From assembly GCA_009782825.1 (NCBI GenBank), contig WRII01000029.1:1-34301 (forward strand): a DNA stretch of 34,301 bases, in the 5' to 3' direction. The position numbers and the translations under genes were made by a program. Positions 14,249 to 22,973 of this stretch are shown here, piece by piece (position 1 is the stretch's first letter; the number at the start of each line of letters is the position of its first letter). The notes beneath the pieces were generated by a model. That model was given only the letters and a program-made list of their open reading frames with translations. It was not told the DNA's origin and ran no database searches. This DNA comes from Peptococcaceae bacterium. Lineage in GTDB: Bacteria > Bacillota > Desulfitobacteriia > Desulfitobacteriales > Syntrophobotulaceae.

Positions 14249-16393
14249 ATGAGCAACTATGTAAAAACACCAACGATCTACCAAATGGAAGCTACCGAGT
14301 GCGGCGCCGCGTCCCTTTCAATGATTTTTGCGTATTTCGGCCAGCATATGGCTCTTGAACACATGCGGATCGAAACCGGTGTGTCCCGGGATGGATGCAA
14401 AGCGGGTAATATTATGAGGGCCGCCAAGAAATACGGGCTTGAGTGCCGCGGCTTCCGAAAAGAGCCGGAAGTGCTCCGGGTTATACAAACCCCATGTATC
14501 ATTCACTGGAATTTCAATCATTTTGTCGTGTTTGAAGGTATCAAAAATAACTCGGCTTATATCAATGATCCCGCTGCCGGCAGACGGAAATTGACCCTTG
14601 AGGAACTGGATGAGGGATTTACCGGAGTTGTTTTAACTTTTGAAAAAACCCCCAGCTTTGCCAAGAGCAAGAAACCTAAAAAAATGGTGGGGCTGATCAA
14701 ATCGCGTTTGAGCGGGCAGTATCAGGTGTTGGTCAAGCTTGTTGTCATAGGGGTGCTCCTTGTGTTCCCCGGCCTTGTTATTCCGGTGTTGTCTCAGGTA
14801 TTCATGGATGACATCTTGGTGAAAGGGAATACGGATTGGTTTATCCAGCTCTTGCTATGTATGGTGGCGGCGATTGTGTTAAGAGCCGGATTGTCGTATT
14901 ATCGCGGAAGGGTTTTGCTTAAGCTGCAAAATAAACTGGTTCTCCTCTCAACCAGATCGTTTCTGGCTCGGATGTTTCGTCTCCCCATCGCGTTTTTTGA
15001 TCAGCGCTACGCGGGGGACTTGGTGAGCCGGGTTGACAGCAATAACGAGGTCAGCAAGTTTCTCGCGGGGGAGCTTGCCGAAACTGTCTTAAACATTATC
15101 GTCGTTGTGTTTTATGCGGTGCTTCTGATCAGTTATAGCTGGGTCCTGACATTAATCGGACTCATCAGCGTCGCGGTCAATCTGCTGATGGTGAAGTTCA
15201 CATCAGGCTATATATCAAATCTTTCCATGAAGCTGCAGCAGGACAATGGAAAATATTTTGGCGCGTTAACCGCCGGGATCAGTATCACCTCGACCCTGAA
15301 AGCGTCCGGGGCGGAGAATGAATATGTCGCCCGCATCATTGGCTACAACGCAAAATCCCTCAGGATGGAACAGAAATTGAGCCGCCTGCAGCAAATCATT
15401 AACGCGATCCCTGATTCCGTGGGGCGCATTATTGATGTCGCGATACTTATGGTTGGCGCGGGGTTTGTGATTAGCGGCAACATGTCGATGGGTATGTTAT
15501 TCGCGTTCACGGCGCTGTTTGGGTCATTTATCGAGCCGGTAAACAAGCTCGTAGGGTTTGTCAAGAGTATACAACAGTTAAAATCAAATATGAACCGGGT
15601 TGAAGACATTTTGAATTATGAAACCGATGTCAAATTTGCCGAGCGCGGAGATATGGTAGAGATGTCAAGCAAGCTGGCAGGAAATGTGGATCTGCGTGAT
15701 GTCTCATTCGGATATAGTATTCTCGAAAAACCCCTGATTGAGAATTTTGGATTCACGCTGGAAGCCGGCAAATCCGTTGCGTTTGTAGGATCGTCCGGCT
15801 GCGGGAAATCGACAGTCTCAAAAGTGATCAGCGGCCTCTATCAGCCGTGGGGCGGGGAACTTCTGTTTGACCGGATTCCGGTTAATCAATTGCCGGGCGA
15901 AGTTAAAAACGCCAGTGTTGCGACTGTGAGCCAAAATATTACCCTTTTCTCCGGCAATATCCGCGACAATTTAACAATGTGGAACAGCTCTATCCTCATG
16001 TCGGATATAGTTGCCGCCGCGAAAGACGCCTGTATTCATGATATTATCACTCAGAAGCCCGGAGCTTATGAATATCAACTTGAAGAGGGCGGCGCAAATC
16101 TCTCCGGCGGACAACGGCAGCGGCTTGAAATTGCGCGGGCGCTGGCGACAAACCCCAGCATTCTTATCATGGACGAAGCCACAAGTGCCTTGGATCCCCT
16201 TGTGGAAAAACAGATCATTGACAACATCAAGCGGAGAGGCTGCACCTGTATCATTGTGGCTCACAGACTGAGCGCAATCCGGGATTGTGATGAGATCATC
16301 GTGATGTCCCGGGGTAAAATAGTTCAGCGCGGCTCGCATGACGAATTGAGTAAAATTGATGGCCATTATAAGGGCTTTATCAGCAATATTTAA
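14249..16393 (+). CDS. NHLP-type peptidase/permease/ATPase ABC transporter (C39)
   Basis: A 714-aa exporter that should cleave the leader of a peptide and export the product. The N-terminal C39 peptidase (about 8-135) has catalytic Cys18 (ATECGAASL), His91 (FNHFVVFEG) and Asp107 (NDPAAG). A six-helix permease spans about 160-440. The ATPase has Walker A GSSGCGKST (about 513-521), LSGGQRQRLEIARAL, Walker B ILIMDEATSALD and the H-loop VAHRLS, all intact. A TTG six bases upstream is an alternative start; AAGGGTG fits ATG 14249 better. The next gene starts 13 nt after its stop. It matches the first ABC subunit of NHLP loci (peptidase-containing). Confidence 0.92.
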   Translation: MSNYVKTPTIYQMEATECGAASLSMIFAYFGQHMALEHMRIETGVSRDGCKAGNIMRAAKKYGLECRGFRKEPEVLRVIQTPCIIHWNFNHFVVFEGIKNNSAYINDPAAGRRKLTLEELDEGFTGVVLTFEKTPSFAKSKKPKKMVGLIKSRLSGQYQVLVKLVVIGVLLVFPGLVIPVLSQVFMDDILVKGNTDWFIQLLLCMVAAIVLRAGLSYYRGRVLLKLQNKLVLLSTRSFLARMFRLPIAFFDQRYAGDLVSRVDSNNEVSKFLAGELAETVLNIIVVVFYAVLLISYSWVLTLIGLISVAVNLLMVKFTSGYISNLSMKLQQDNGKYFGALTAGISITSTLKASGAENEYVARIIGYNAKSLRMEQKLSRLQQIINAIPDSVGRIIDVAILMVGAGFVISGNMSMGMLFAFTALFGSFIEPVNKLVGFVKSIQQLKSNMNRVEDILNYETDVKFAERGDMVEMSSKLAGNVDLRDVSFGYSILEKPLIENFGFTLEAGKSVAFVGSSGCGKSTVSKVISGLYQPWGGELLFDRIPVNQLPGEVKNASVATVSQNITLFSGNIRDNLTMWNSSILMSDIVAAAKDACIHDIITQKPGAYEYQLEEGGANLSGGQRQRLEIARALATNPSILIMDEATSALDPLVEKQIIDNIKRRGCTCIIVAHRLSAIRDCDEIIVMSRGKIVQRGSHDELSKIDGHYKGFISNI

Positions 16394-16406
16394 TGGAGGT
16401 TCCAAG

Positions 16407-18959
16407 GTGAGTAATAATTATTTTCTCAAAGGCGGCGCCAAGATCATAACGAATGACAAAGCGGATGCGTGGCACATAGCATCGGGCAGCGTGCTTGTCT
16501 ATGTCGTGCCATGGAAAAACAATGCCTTGGGTCGCCGCGCCTTTCTTTATGAGGCAAGCGCGGGCGAGGTTGTTCCGTCGCTTTGTTTCAGGGACTATGA
16601 ATATACAGAGTGGCGATTTTGTCTCGTTGCTGTAGATAACGCGGAGGTCTCTGTCATTAAGGGCGGAAGCACCTCCGCTCTCCGAACCCGCTTCGCTCAA
16701 AGGTCAAAACTGCGGGACGTTGAACGCGAGGGGTTTGACAACGCTGTTGTCAATTATTATAAGATGACGGTGGTCGCTGAAGATGGCTTGATTCACAAGA
16801 CCAAGCAAGAACATAAGACCACATCTGAAAATATTTTAAAGCTGATTTATAATGTGTTCAACAAGCGGCAATTGCAGATTAAAACAACAAAAAGAGAGGG
16901 GAATACTCTCTACGACACCGTTGCTGTGATATGTAATCGGTCGGGCATTCCCCTGGCGCCGCTGGGAAAAATCCTTGAGGCGTGTCCCAGTGGATTCACA
17001 ATCCATGATATTGCCCGTATATCCCACTTTACTTGTCGCGAAGTGGTCTTGGATGCGGATTGGCACAAATCGGATTCAGGCGCGCTGCTTGCTTTTGATA
17101 AGAACAATAGCCCGGTTGCGTTTATTCCGAAGAGGCAGAACGGTTATAAGGCGCATTTTGCGGATACGGGCCAGATAAAGACTGTGTCAACCTCAGAGGC
17201 ACAGGAAATAAATCCCAAAGCCTACGCATTGTATCGCCCCCTTCCCAATAAGTCTCTTGGTGTAAAAGATTTATTCAAATATTGTGTGAAAAGCCTGAAT
17301 AAAGCAGATATATTCTGGATATTGTTGTTTACTGCGGTATGCACGATTATTGGGGTATTGCTGCCAATACTCAACCAAAAGATTTATGACGACCTGATCC
17401 CGGTTGGAGCGCATGAGGCCATTTGGTGGCTGGGGGGGGTTATCGGCGCTGCGATGATAGGAAGCGTCCTGTTCTCGGTAGCTAAAAACATCGCCAATTT
17501 CCGTGTGCAGAGCCGGATCAGTGTTGATTTGCAATGTGCCTTGCAAGACAGATTGTTCAACCTGCCCATGAGTTTTTTCCGTGAGCATGAGAGCGCGGAT
17601 TTAGCCTTAAGGCTTCAAGGGGCGTCGGCGGTTGTCAGCATGGTTGTCACAGCCATATTAGGGACAGGGGTTACAGCGGTGCTGTCTATCATTTACTTTA
17701 TCAACATGCTGAGTTATTCCTCGCAGCTTTCGTGGGCCGGAATCATCATGCTTGTCTTGTATGCCGCTGCGCTGTTGCTGATTTCCCGACAAGAGAGCAA
17801 GATTCAGGGCCAGATTAAGGAGATTGATGGCAAAGTAAGTTCCTCGTTGTATCAGTTTGTTAATGGCATTTCAAAAATCCGCATGTCCGGGGCGGAGAAC
17901 AGGGCTTTGTTCGAGTATTTAAAGCCTTATGTGAAGACCCGTGAACTTGAGGATCGGAGACATATCGCATCGAGTTTTTCCAGCGTTCTGACCGTGGCTG
18001 CAAGCACGTTGTTTTCCGTTGTGCTGTATTGGCTGCTCATCCAAGGCGGCGGAAATGTTACACCCGGTATGTTTATCGCGTTCACATCAGCTTTCGGCAT
18101 GTTTTCCGCTTCCTTCATGGAAGTGGTTGCGGAGATATCCCATTTCCGCCTTGTTAAGCCGGAATATGAGCGCTGCAAACCTATACTTGCCGGGACGCCG
18201 GAGTTCGACGAAGCGAAGGAACTGCCCGGTGAGATAAGCGGCGCTATTGAACTCAACAACGTCACATTTTCCTACTCACCGGATGCTCCGGTTGTGCTTG
18301 ACGATGTTTCTTTGAGTATCAACGCGGGGGAATATGTAGGAATCGTAGGTCCGTCCGGCTGCGGAAAGTCAACACTTCTCAGGCTGCTGCTGGGGTTTGA
18401 GACGCCGACTACCGGAAAGATATATTTCGACAACAAAGATATTGAGAGCCTTGACAAACGCGAGCTGCGAAAAAAAATGGGGGTCGTGCTCCAGGATGGT
18501 AAGCTGATTTCAGGAAGTATTTTTGAGAACATTACAATCACATCGCCAAAGTCCACGCAGAAAGATGCCCAGCGAGTTGTCCGTGAAGTCGGGCTTGAAA
18601 ACGATATCAAGGATATGCCAATGGGACTTCACACGGTGTTAAGCGAAGATTGTGGGACAATCTCCGGCGGACAACAGCAGCGGATACTTATCGCGAGGGC
18701 GATTATCGGCAATCCCGGGATCCTGTTTTTTGACGAGGCGACCAGTGCCCTGGATAATGTGACACAAGCCATGGTCTGTGAGAGTTTGGACAAGATGAAC
18801 GCGACACGGCTTGTGATTGCGCACCGTCTGAGTACGATTATCAACTGTGACCGCATTATCGTGATGAAGGCGGGAAAGGTTGTTGAACAGGGAAGATATC
18901 AGGAGCTTATGGATGCCCGCGGCTTGTTTTACGACCTCGCAAGCCGGCAGATATCCTAG
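16407..18959 (+). CDS. NHLP-type permease/ATPase ABC transporter (second subunit)
   Basis: An 850-aa protein without a peptidase domain. The N-terminal 290 residues form a soluble beta-rich region resembling a cyclic-nucleotide-binding fold, as in NHLP ABC2 subunits. Membrane helices span about 303-560. The ATPase has Walker A GPSGCGKST (about 647), ISGGQQQRILIARAI (about 752), Walker B ILFFDEATSALD and VIAHRLST. The frame is open upstream to 16356, but GTG 16407 has GGAGG at 16395-16399 (7-nt spacing) and avoids overlap. With the preceding gene it probably forms a heterodimeric exporter. The island ends here; a short CGGGC/GCCCG stem (18960-18972) lacks a T-run. Confidence 0.9.
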   Translation: MSNNYFLKGGAKIITNDKADAWHIASGSVLVYVVPWKNNALGRRAFLYEASAGEVVPSLCFRDYEYTEWRFCLVAVDNAEVSVIKGGSTSALRTRFAQRSKLRDVEREGFDNAVVNYYKMTVVAEDGLIHKTKQEHKTTSENILKLIYNVFNKRQLQIKTTKREGNTLYDTVAVICNRSGIPLAPLGKILEACPSGFTIHDIARISHFTCREVVLDADWHKSDSGALLAFDKNNSPVAFIPKRQNGYKAHFADTGQIKTVSTSEAQEINPKAYALYRPLPNKSLGVKDLFKYCVKSLNKADIFWILLFTAVCTIIGVLLPILNQKIYDDLIPVGAHEAIWWLGGVIGAAMIGSVLFSVAKNIANFRVQSRISVDLQCALQDRLFNLPMSFFREHESADLALRLQGASAVVSMVVTAILGTGVTAVLSIIYFINMLSYSSQLSWAGIIMLVLYAAALLLISRQESKIQGQIKEIDGKVSSSLYQFVNGISKIRMSGAENRALFEYLKPYVKTRELEDRRHIASSFSSVLTVAASTLFSVVLYWLLIQGGGNVTPGMFIAFTSAFGMFSASFMEVVAEISHFRLVKPEYERCKPILAGTPEFDEAKELPGEISGAIELNNVTFSYSPDAPVVLDDVSLSINAGEYVGIVGPSGCGKSTLLRLLLGFETPTTGKIYFDNKDIESLDKRELRKKMGVVLQDGKLISGSIFENITITSPKSTQKDAQRVVREVGLENDIKDMPMGLHTVLSEDCGTISGGQQQRILIARAIIGNPGILFFDEATSALDNVTQAMVCESLDKMNATRLVIAHRLSTIINCDRIIVMKAGKVVEQGRYQELMDARGLFYDLASRQIS

Positions 18960-19145
18960 CGGGCTTTGCCCGGACAAGTGGCAGAAGTCTGATGAGGAGT
19001 CTGATATTCGACAAAAAGCACATTAGTATAGAAAATCTTGTCTCCATATGGTACAATTATGATGGATACGCGAGGTGCGAAAAGACATTCTTGCATTTGC
19101 GAACATGGGGTGCTCTATTGCCGAAGAACGGAAGGGGATTAACAC

Positions 19146-20102
19146 GTGATTCTCATTACAGGCGGGTGTGGATATATTGGGAGCCATGTCAATAAACAGC
19201 TCAATTTGGCGGGATGGGACACATTGGTACTGGATAATTTATCAACAGGTCATGAAGATGTGGCGCGCTGGGGGCATTTTGTTCCGGTAGACCTGTGCGA
19301 TGCCGAGGAAGTTCTTGCAGTCTTTGAGAAATGGCCCATTGAAGCGGTTATCCATTTTGCGGCTTTTTCCCAAGTTGGAGAGTCGGTTCGCGATCCCCAG
19401 AAGTATTATCGTAATAATATAGGAGGCTCATTGAATCTGGCCTGTGCGATGCAGGCCTCTGGCGTTAAAAAAATTGTTTTCTCTTCCAGCGGCGCGGTTT
19501 ACGGCATGCCTCTGGAGTCGCCTATTCCTGAAACCCACCCTACTAAACCCATAAATCCTTATGGATATACAAAACTGTTTTTTGAGCATTTGCTGGCGAG
19601 TTATCATGCAGCATATGGGATGGATTATATTGCCCTCAGGTATTTTAATGCGGCAGGCGCGGATGCGGATGGGGAATTGGGGGAGTGGCACGATCCGGAG
19701 ACCCACCTTATTCCCCGGTTGCTTATGTCGGCCAGAATGGATCAGGCTGTGCACATCTATGGGGACGCTCATCGAACTCCTGACGGGACATGTGTACGTG
19801 ACTATATTCACGTGGATGATCTGGCTTATGCTCATGTTCTGGCGCTGGAAAGGGTTCTGAACAGCTCTTGTGCGACAGTGTACAATCTCAGCACCGGTCT
19901 AGGCCACTCCGTTCGTGATGTGATAAAAGAAGTGGAAGAGGCGACACAGCGACAACTTTCTCTCGTTTACTCTGAGCGCCGCCCGGGGGATCCGCCTGTC
20001 TTGGTGGGGGATTCGGCTAAAGCCAGAAAAGAATTGGGCTGGCGCACCCGGTATGTCTTGCGGGATATGATCGATACGGCTTGGCGGGTGATAAATATGT
20101 GA
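19146..20102 (+). CDS. galE: UDP-glucose 4-epimerase-like enzyme
   Basis: A 318-aa SDR-family protein. The NAD-binding motif GGCGYIGSH lies at 6-14, a Ser-rich catalytic strand SSSGAVYG at 113-120 and the YxxxK pair at Tyr139/Lys143. The C-terminal VLVGDSAKARKELGW is typical of bacterial GalE. It interconverts UDP-glucose and UDP-galactose (or the N-acetyl forms), supplying sugar donors for envelope glycans or glycolipids. GTG start with AGGGG 10 nt upstream. A glycosyltransferase follows 22 nt downstream, suggesting a shared pathway. Substrate specificity cannot be told from sequence by eye. Confidence 0.9.
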   Translation: MILITGGCGYIGSHVNKQLNLAGWDTLVLDNLSTGHEDVARWGHFVPVDLCDAEEVLAVFEKWPIEAVIHFAAFSQVGESVRDPQKYYRNNIGGSLNLACAMQASGVKKIVFSSSGAVYGMPLESPIPETHPTKPINPYGYTKLFFEHLLASYHAAYGMDYIALRYFNAAGADADGELGEWHDPETHLIPRLLMSARMDQAVHIYGDAHRTPDGTCVRDYIHVDDLAYAHVLALERVLNSSCATVYNLSTGLGHSVRDVIKEVEEATQRQLSLVYSERRPGDPPVLVGDSAKARKELGWRTRYVLRDMIDTAWRVINM

Positions 20103-20124
20103 GAAGGGGAGGAGGGGAGAGAGC

Positions 20125-21216
20125 ATGAGAACCATCAAAATGAAATCGAAAGCAGATTTGGTGAAAGGCCAGGGCGTCCTGTCCGCTTATCATGAACAAG
20201 TTAACTTGGTTTCACAAGGGCTTGAGGGAAAATATAAAGTGGCGACCAACAAAATGGGGGTCTATGATATTACCCATTTTCACACGTTGTTCCCGTTTTG
20301 GTTTCTTAATGTGCCACTGGCTAAACAAGGGGGCGCGGTTGTGGGCTATGTACACTTCTTGCCGGAGACCTTGGAAAATAGTATCAAGATTCCCTGGCCC
20401 TTTAAAACTCTTTTTTATAAATTTCTTACCGCGTTTTATAAAAATATGGATTATCTTGTGACAGTGAATCCTGTTTTTGTAACCAAACTTATTGCATTGG
20501 GGATTGATTCAGAAAAGGTGCATTATATTCCGAATTATGTTGATGAGAAAACCTTTTTTCCCTATGACTCAGATGAAAAACTTAGGCTGCGCAAAGAATA
20601 CGGATACGATGCCCATGAGTTTCTCGTGCTGGGGGTCGGCCAACTGCAAACCCGCAAGGGGGTTTGCGATTTTATTGAAGTGGCGCGGCAAAGACCTGAT
20701 ATGAAGTTTTTGTGGGCCGGAGGATTTTCGTTCGGGACTATGAGTGACGGGTATGCCCAAATTAAAGCTTCGGTGGAGAGCGCTCCTGAAAATGTCCGCT
20801 TTATGGATCTTGTGAACCGAGAAGAAATGAACACTCTTTACAATATGGCGGATGTTTTATTACTTCCCTCTTTCCAGGAGTTGTTTCCTATGACAATTTT
20901 AGAGGCGATGAATTGCCGCCTGCCTATTCTTTTGCGGGATCTTGATGAGTATAAAGAAATTCTCTTTGATTATTATCTTAAGGGGAATTCTGTGGATGAT
21001 TTTGTTCAGGAATTGGGGGCATTGCAGAGTGACCGGGTTTTCTATGATTCTTGGTGCGAACGATCCTGGGTTGGCCACCAATACTATTCCCGGGAGCGGA
21101 TTTTGGCGAAATGGGAGGCTTTCTACGATATGGTTTATGAGAAGACGCAGGGGAGGAAGGCGAAACGGCGGGGCGCTCTACGGAAAACGGATAGAGACAG
21201 CCGGGACGTCAGTTGA
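20125..21216 (+). CDS. GT4-family glycosyltransferase
   Basis: A 363-aa GT-B fold enzyme. The N-terminal acceptor domain has DITHFHTLFPFWFL and a membrane-surface-friendly basic/aromatic region (about 90-115); the donor domain has VLGVGQLQTRKGVCDFIEVA and the catalytic E-x7-E motif in SFQELFPMTILEAM. This pattern is found in diacylglycerol glucosyl- or galactosyltransferases and other peripheral membrane enzymes. GGAGGGGAGAG precedes the ATG. It lies between galE and an MprF/YbhN-type membrane protein, a recurrent pair in Firmicutes, so a glycolipid role is inferred. The C-terminal 20 residues are strongly basic. Confidence 0.85.
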   Translation: MRTIKMKSKADLVKGQGVLSAYHEQVNLVSQGLEGKYKVATNKMGVYDITHFHTLFPFWFLNVPLAKQGGAVVGYVHFLPETLENSIKIPWPFKTLFYKFLTAFYKNMDYLVTVNPVFVTKLIALGIDSEKVHYIPNYVDEKTFFPYDSDEKLRLRKEYGYDAHEFLVLGVGQLQTRKGVCDFIEVARQRPDMKFLWAGGFSFGTMSDGYAQIKASVESAPENVRFMDLVNREEMNTLYNMADVLLLPSFQELFPMTILEAMNCRLPILLRDLDEYKEILFDYYLKGNSVDDFVQELGALQSDRVFYDSWCERSWVGHQYYSRERILAKWEAFYDMVYEKTQGRKAKRRGALRKTDRDSRDVS

Positions 21217-21220
21217 GAGT

Positions 21221-22378
21221 ATGACATTTTTAGAGGATGCAGAGAAGGATAACATTAATAAGAATGACGCAGAGAAGGATAGCGTTAATAAGGATAACGC
21301 AGAGAAGGATAACGGTGTCAAGGATAAGGTTAAGAAACGCAGTTGGGGGAAAATCATCCTGGCCGTAATCACCCTGGTGATCATGGGAGTTGTTTTTTAT
21401 GCTTTTTTCACCGATATTACGACGCCGGGAAAATTGGTGGAACTGTTGGAGTCTTTGCAGCCGTGGTGGATTGCCGCTGCTGTTGCTGCGGTATTTCTCT
21501 CCTGGATGGCGGAAGCGAAAATCCTGCAGATGTTCATCAATCGTTTATATCGTCACTCCAGTTTCTTGTATTCCTTTCGCATCACCATGATCGGGCAGCT
21601 GTACAATGCCATTACGCCTTTTTCTACAGGCGGGCAGCCTGCACAGTTCTACCACCTGGCCAAGGATGGGCACGACGCCGGCGACGCGGCATCAGTTCAA
21701 GCCTTGAGATTCATTATCTATCAAATTACCTTGGTCACGTACTGTTTGATCATGCTGATCTGGCGGCTGGCTTTTTTCAGGGAACATCTCAGCGGGTTGG
21801 TTTGGCTGACACTGATAGGGTTCATTGCTCATGCGGCTGTCATCGTTGGGCTGATTCTGTTTACAAAAAGCCCGCGGTTAACCGGAGCCATCCTGCGGAA
21901 ATGCGTGGCTTTTCTGCGCAAGATCCGGCTTGTCCGCAGGGATGACCTGGTGGATAAAATTGAAAAACAATTGGAGGTATTTCACGACAGCCTGAATTTG
22001 ATTGACAACAATCTCAAATTGAAAGTTCGGGCTTATGTCCTCAGCGCGGTGCAGCTGACCCTGTTGTTCACGGTTCCGTATTTTATCTACCGCAGCTTTG
22101 GGCTGAATGAGGCTTTCCCTCCCGACATGCTGGCAGCGATGGTGCTGGCCAATCTTGTCTATTCCTTTGTGCCGCTGCCGGGGGCTGCCGGCGCCGCGGA
22201 AGGGAGTTTTGTGTTGTTCTTTAATATGTTCTTCAAGTCTTTTACAGTGCCTGCGATGCTGGTGTGGAGAATTATTACATATTATTTCTGTATCATTTTT
22301 GGTGGGATAGCCCTATTTTTCAGTACGCATAAACGGCCGGTGCGGCGACGAGGAAGGAGGAAAGCGGCCGATCATTAA
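21221..22378 (+). CDS. MprF/YbhN-like flippase-domain membrane protein
   Basis: A 385-aa protein of the lysylphosphatidylglycerol synthase transmembrane (UPF0104) family, without the synthase domain. A charged, repeat-built N-terminal tail (residues 6-40) precedes about seven to eight membrane helices from residue 48 on. Family motifs include GQLYNAITPFSTGGQPAQFYHL and PLPGAAGAAEGSFVLFF. The frame extends upstream inside the glycosyltransferase gene, but ATG 21221, 4 nt after that gene's stop, fits the family start; the ribosome binding site GAGAG is weak and translation is probably coupled. It may flip the lipid glycosylated by its neighbour; that is inference. The C-terminus is Arg/Lys-rich. 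Confidence 0.85.
   Translation: MTFLEDAEKDNINKNDAEKDSVNKDNAEKDNGVKDKVKKRSWGKIILAVITLVIMGVVFYAFFTDITTPGKLVELLESLQPWWIAAAVAAVFLSWMAEAKILQMFINRLYRHSSFLYSFRITMIGQLYNAITPFSTGGQPAQFYHLAKDGHDAGDAASVQALRFIIYQITLVTYCLIMLIWRLAFFREHLSGLVWLTLIGFIAHAAVIVGLILFTKSPRLTGAILRKCVAFLRKIRLVRRDDLVDKIEKQLEVFHDSLNLIDNNLKLKVRAYVLSAVQLTLLFTVPYFIYRSFGLNEAFPPDMLAAMVLANLVYSFVPLPGAAGAAEGSFVLFFNMFFKSFTVPAMLVWRIITYYFCIIFGGIALFFSTHKRPVRRRGRRKAADH
21236..21325 (+). repeat. Three 30-bp in-frame tandem repeats
   Basis: Units 21236-21265, 21266-21295 and 21296-21325 encode ten residues each, based on D/N-AEKDN-INK-N/D. They form the cytoplasmic N-terminal tail of the MprF-like protein and are more similar to each other in DNA than functional constraint would need, indicating recent duplication. 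Confidence 0.88.
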
Positions 22379-22425
22379 GCGGCTTATGATAGTGGCCTTT
22401 TTTGTCATCAGTTTATTTTTAACAA

Positions 22426-22454
22426 TTGACGAAATATGGAGACTGTATTATTCT
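22426..22454 (+). promoter_or_regulatory. Candidate sigma-A promoter for the Asp23-fakA operon
   Basis: TTGACG at 22426-22431 and TATTCT at 22449-22454 are spaced by 17 bp and lie about 78 bp upstream of the Asp23-family start. The -35 matches consensus at five of six positions. It lies in a 150-bp gap after the MprF-like gene, the only break in this gene run. Confidence 0.5.
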
Positions 22455-22531
22455 ATAAGAGGAATACACTCAAAGTCATTAAAAAATTTCAGTGATCAGA
22501 GTGATCTTATGAAAGCGAGGGTTAGTACGGT

Positions 22532-22903
22532 ATGTCGAAAGAGAGTGTCACTCAGGAAATAAAGACCTTATTTGGAAAAATTGTTGTTTATGAAGAAGTG
22601 ATTGCAGCTGTCGCAGGCTTTGCTGCTGAAGAATGTTATGGTCTGGTGGGCATGGCGTCGCGTAAAATTTCTGATGGAGTGGCCCGTTTACTCAACCGTG
22701 AAAACATTGCCAGAGGTATTCAAGTCAGTATTCGGGAGGAGGAGTTGGTGATTGAACTCAATGTCATTGTCGGATACGGTGTAAAAATCTCAGAAGTTGC
22801 CGGGAATGTCATTGAACGTGTACGCTACTGTGTGGAGAGTATGACGGGGCTGAAGGTGGCTTTGGTGAATGTGAAGGTTCAGAGTGTCCGTTATGCGGAG
22901 TGA
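22532..22903 (+). CDS. Asp23/Gls24 family envelope stress protein (YloU-like)
   Basis: A 123-aa protein of the Asp23/Gls24 family, with the conserved pattern GKIVVYEEVIAAVAGFAAEE, CYGLVGMASRK, then VSIREEELVIELNVIVGYG and a C-terminal VNVKVQSVRY. No membrane segment. In Firmicutes this gene (yloU in Bacillus) precedes the fatty acid kinase gene, as here, where it is 70 nt upstream of fakA. Exact role is unresolved in the family; envelope or alkaline stress function is reported for relatives. GAGGG lies upstream of the ATG. Assignment confident. Confidence 0.9.
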   Translation: MSKESVTQEIKTLFGKIVVYEEVIAAVAGFAAEECYGLVGMASRKISDGVARLLNRENIARGIQVSIREEELVIELNVIVGYGVKISEVAGNVIERVRYCVESMTGLKVALVNVKVQSVRYAE

Positions 22904-22973
22904 TCCAGCGGAGGGATCCAAGAGTCTGAGATAGAAAAGAGAGAAGAGTGTATTGGGGGGATAATGTGCTGAT

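Noticed and set aside
18992-19195. 67-codon frame between the second ABC transporter and galE
   Set aside because: It overlaps the galE start in another frame, has no ribosome binding site and no protein-like pattern; the galE start is well supported.
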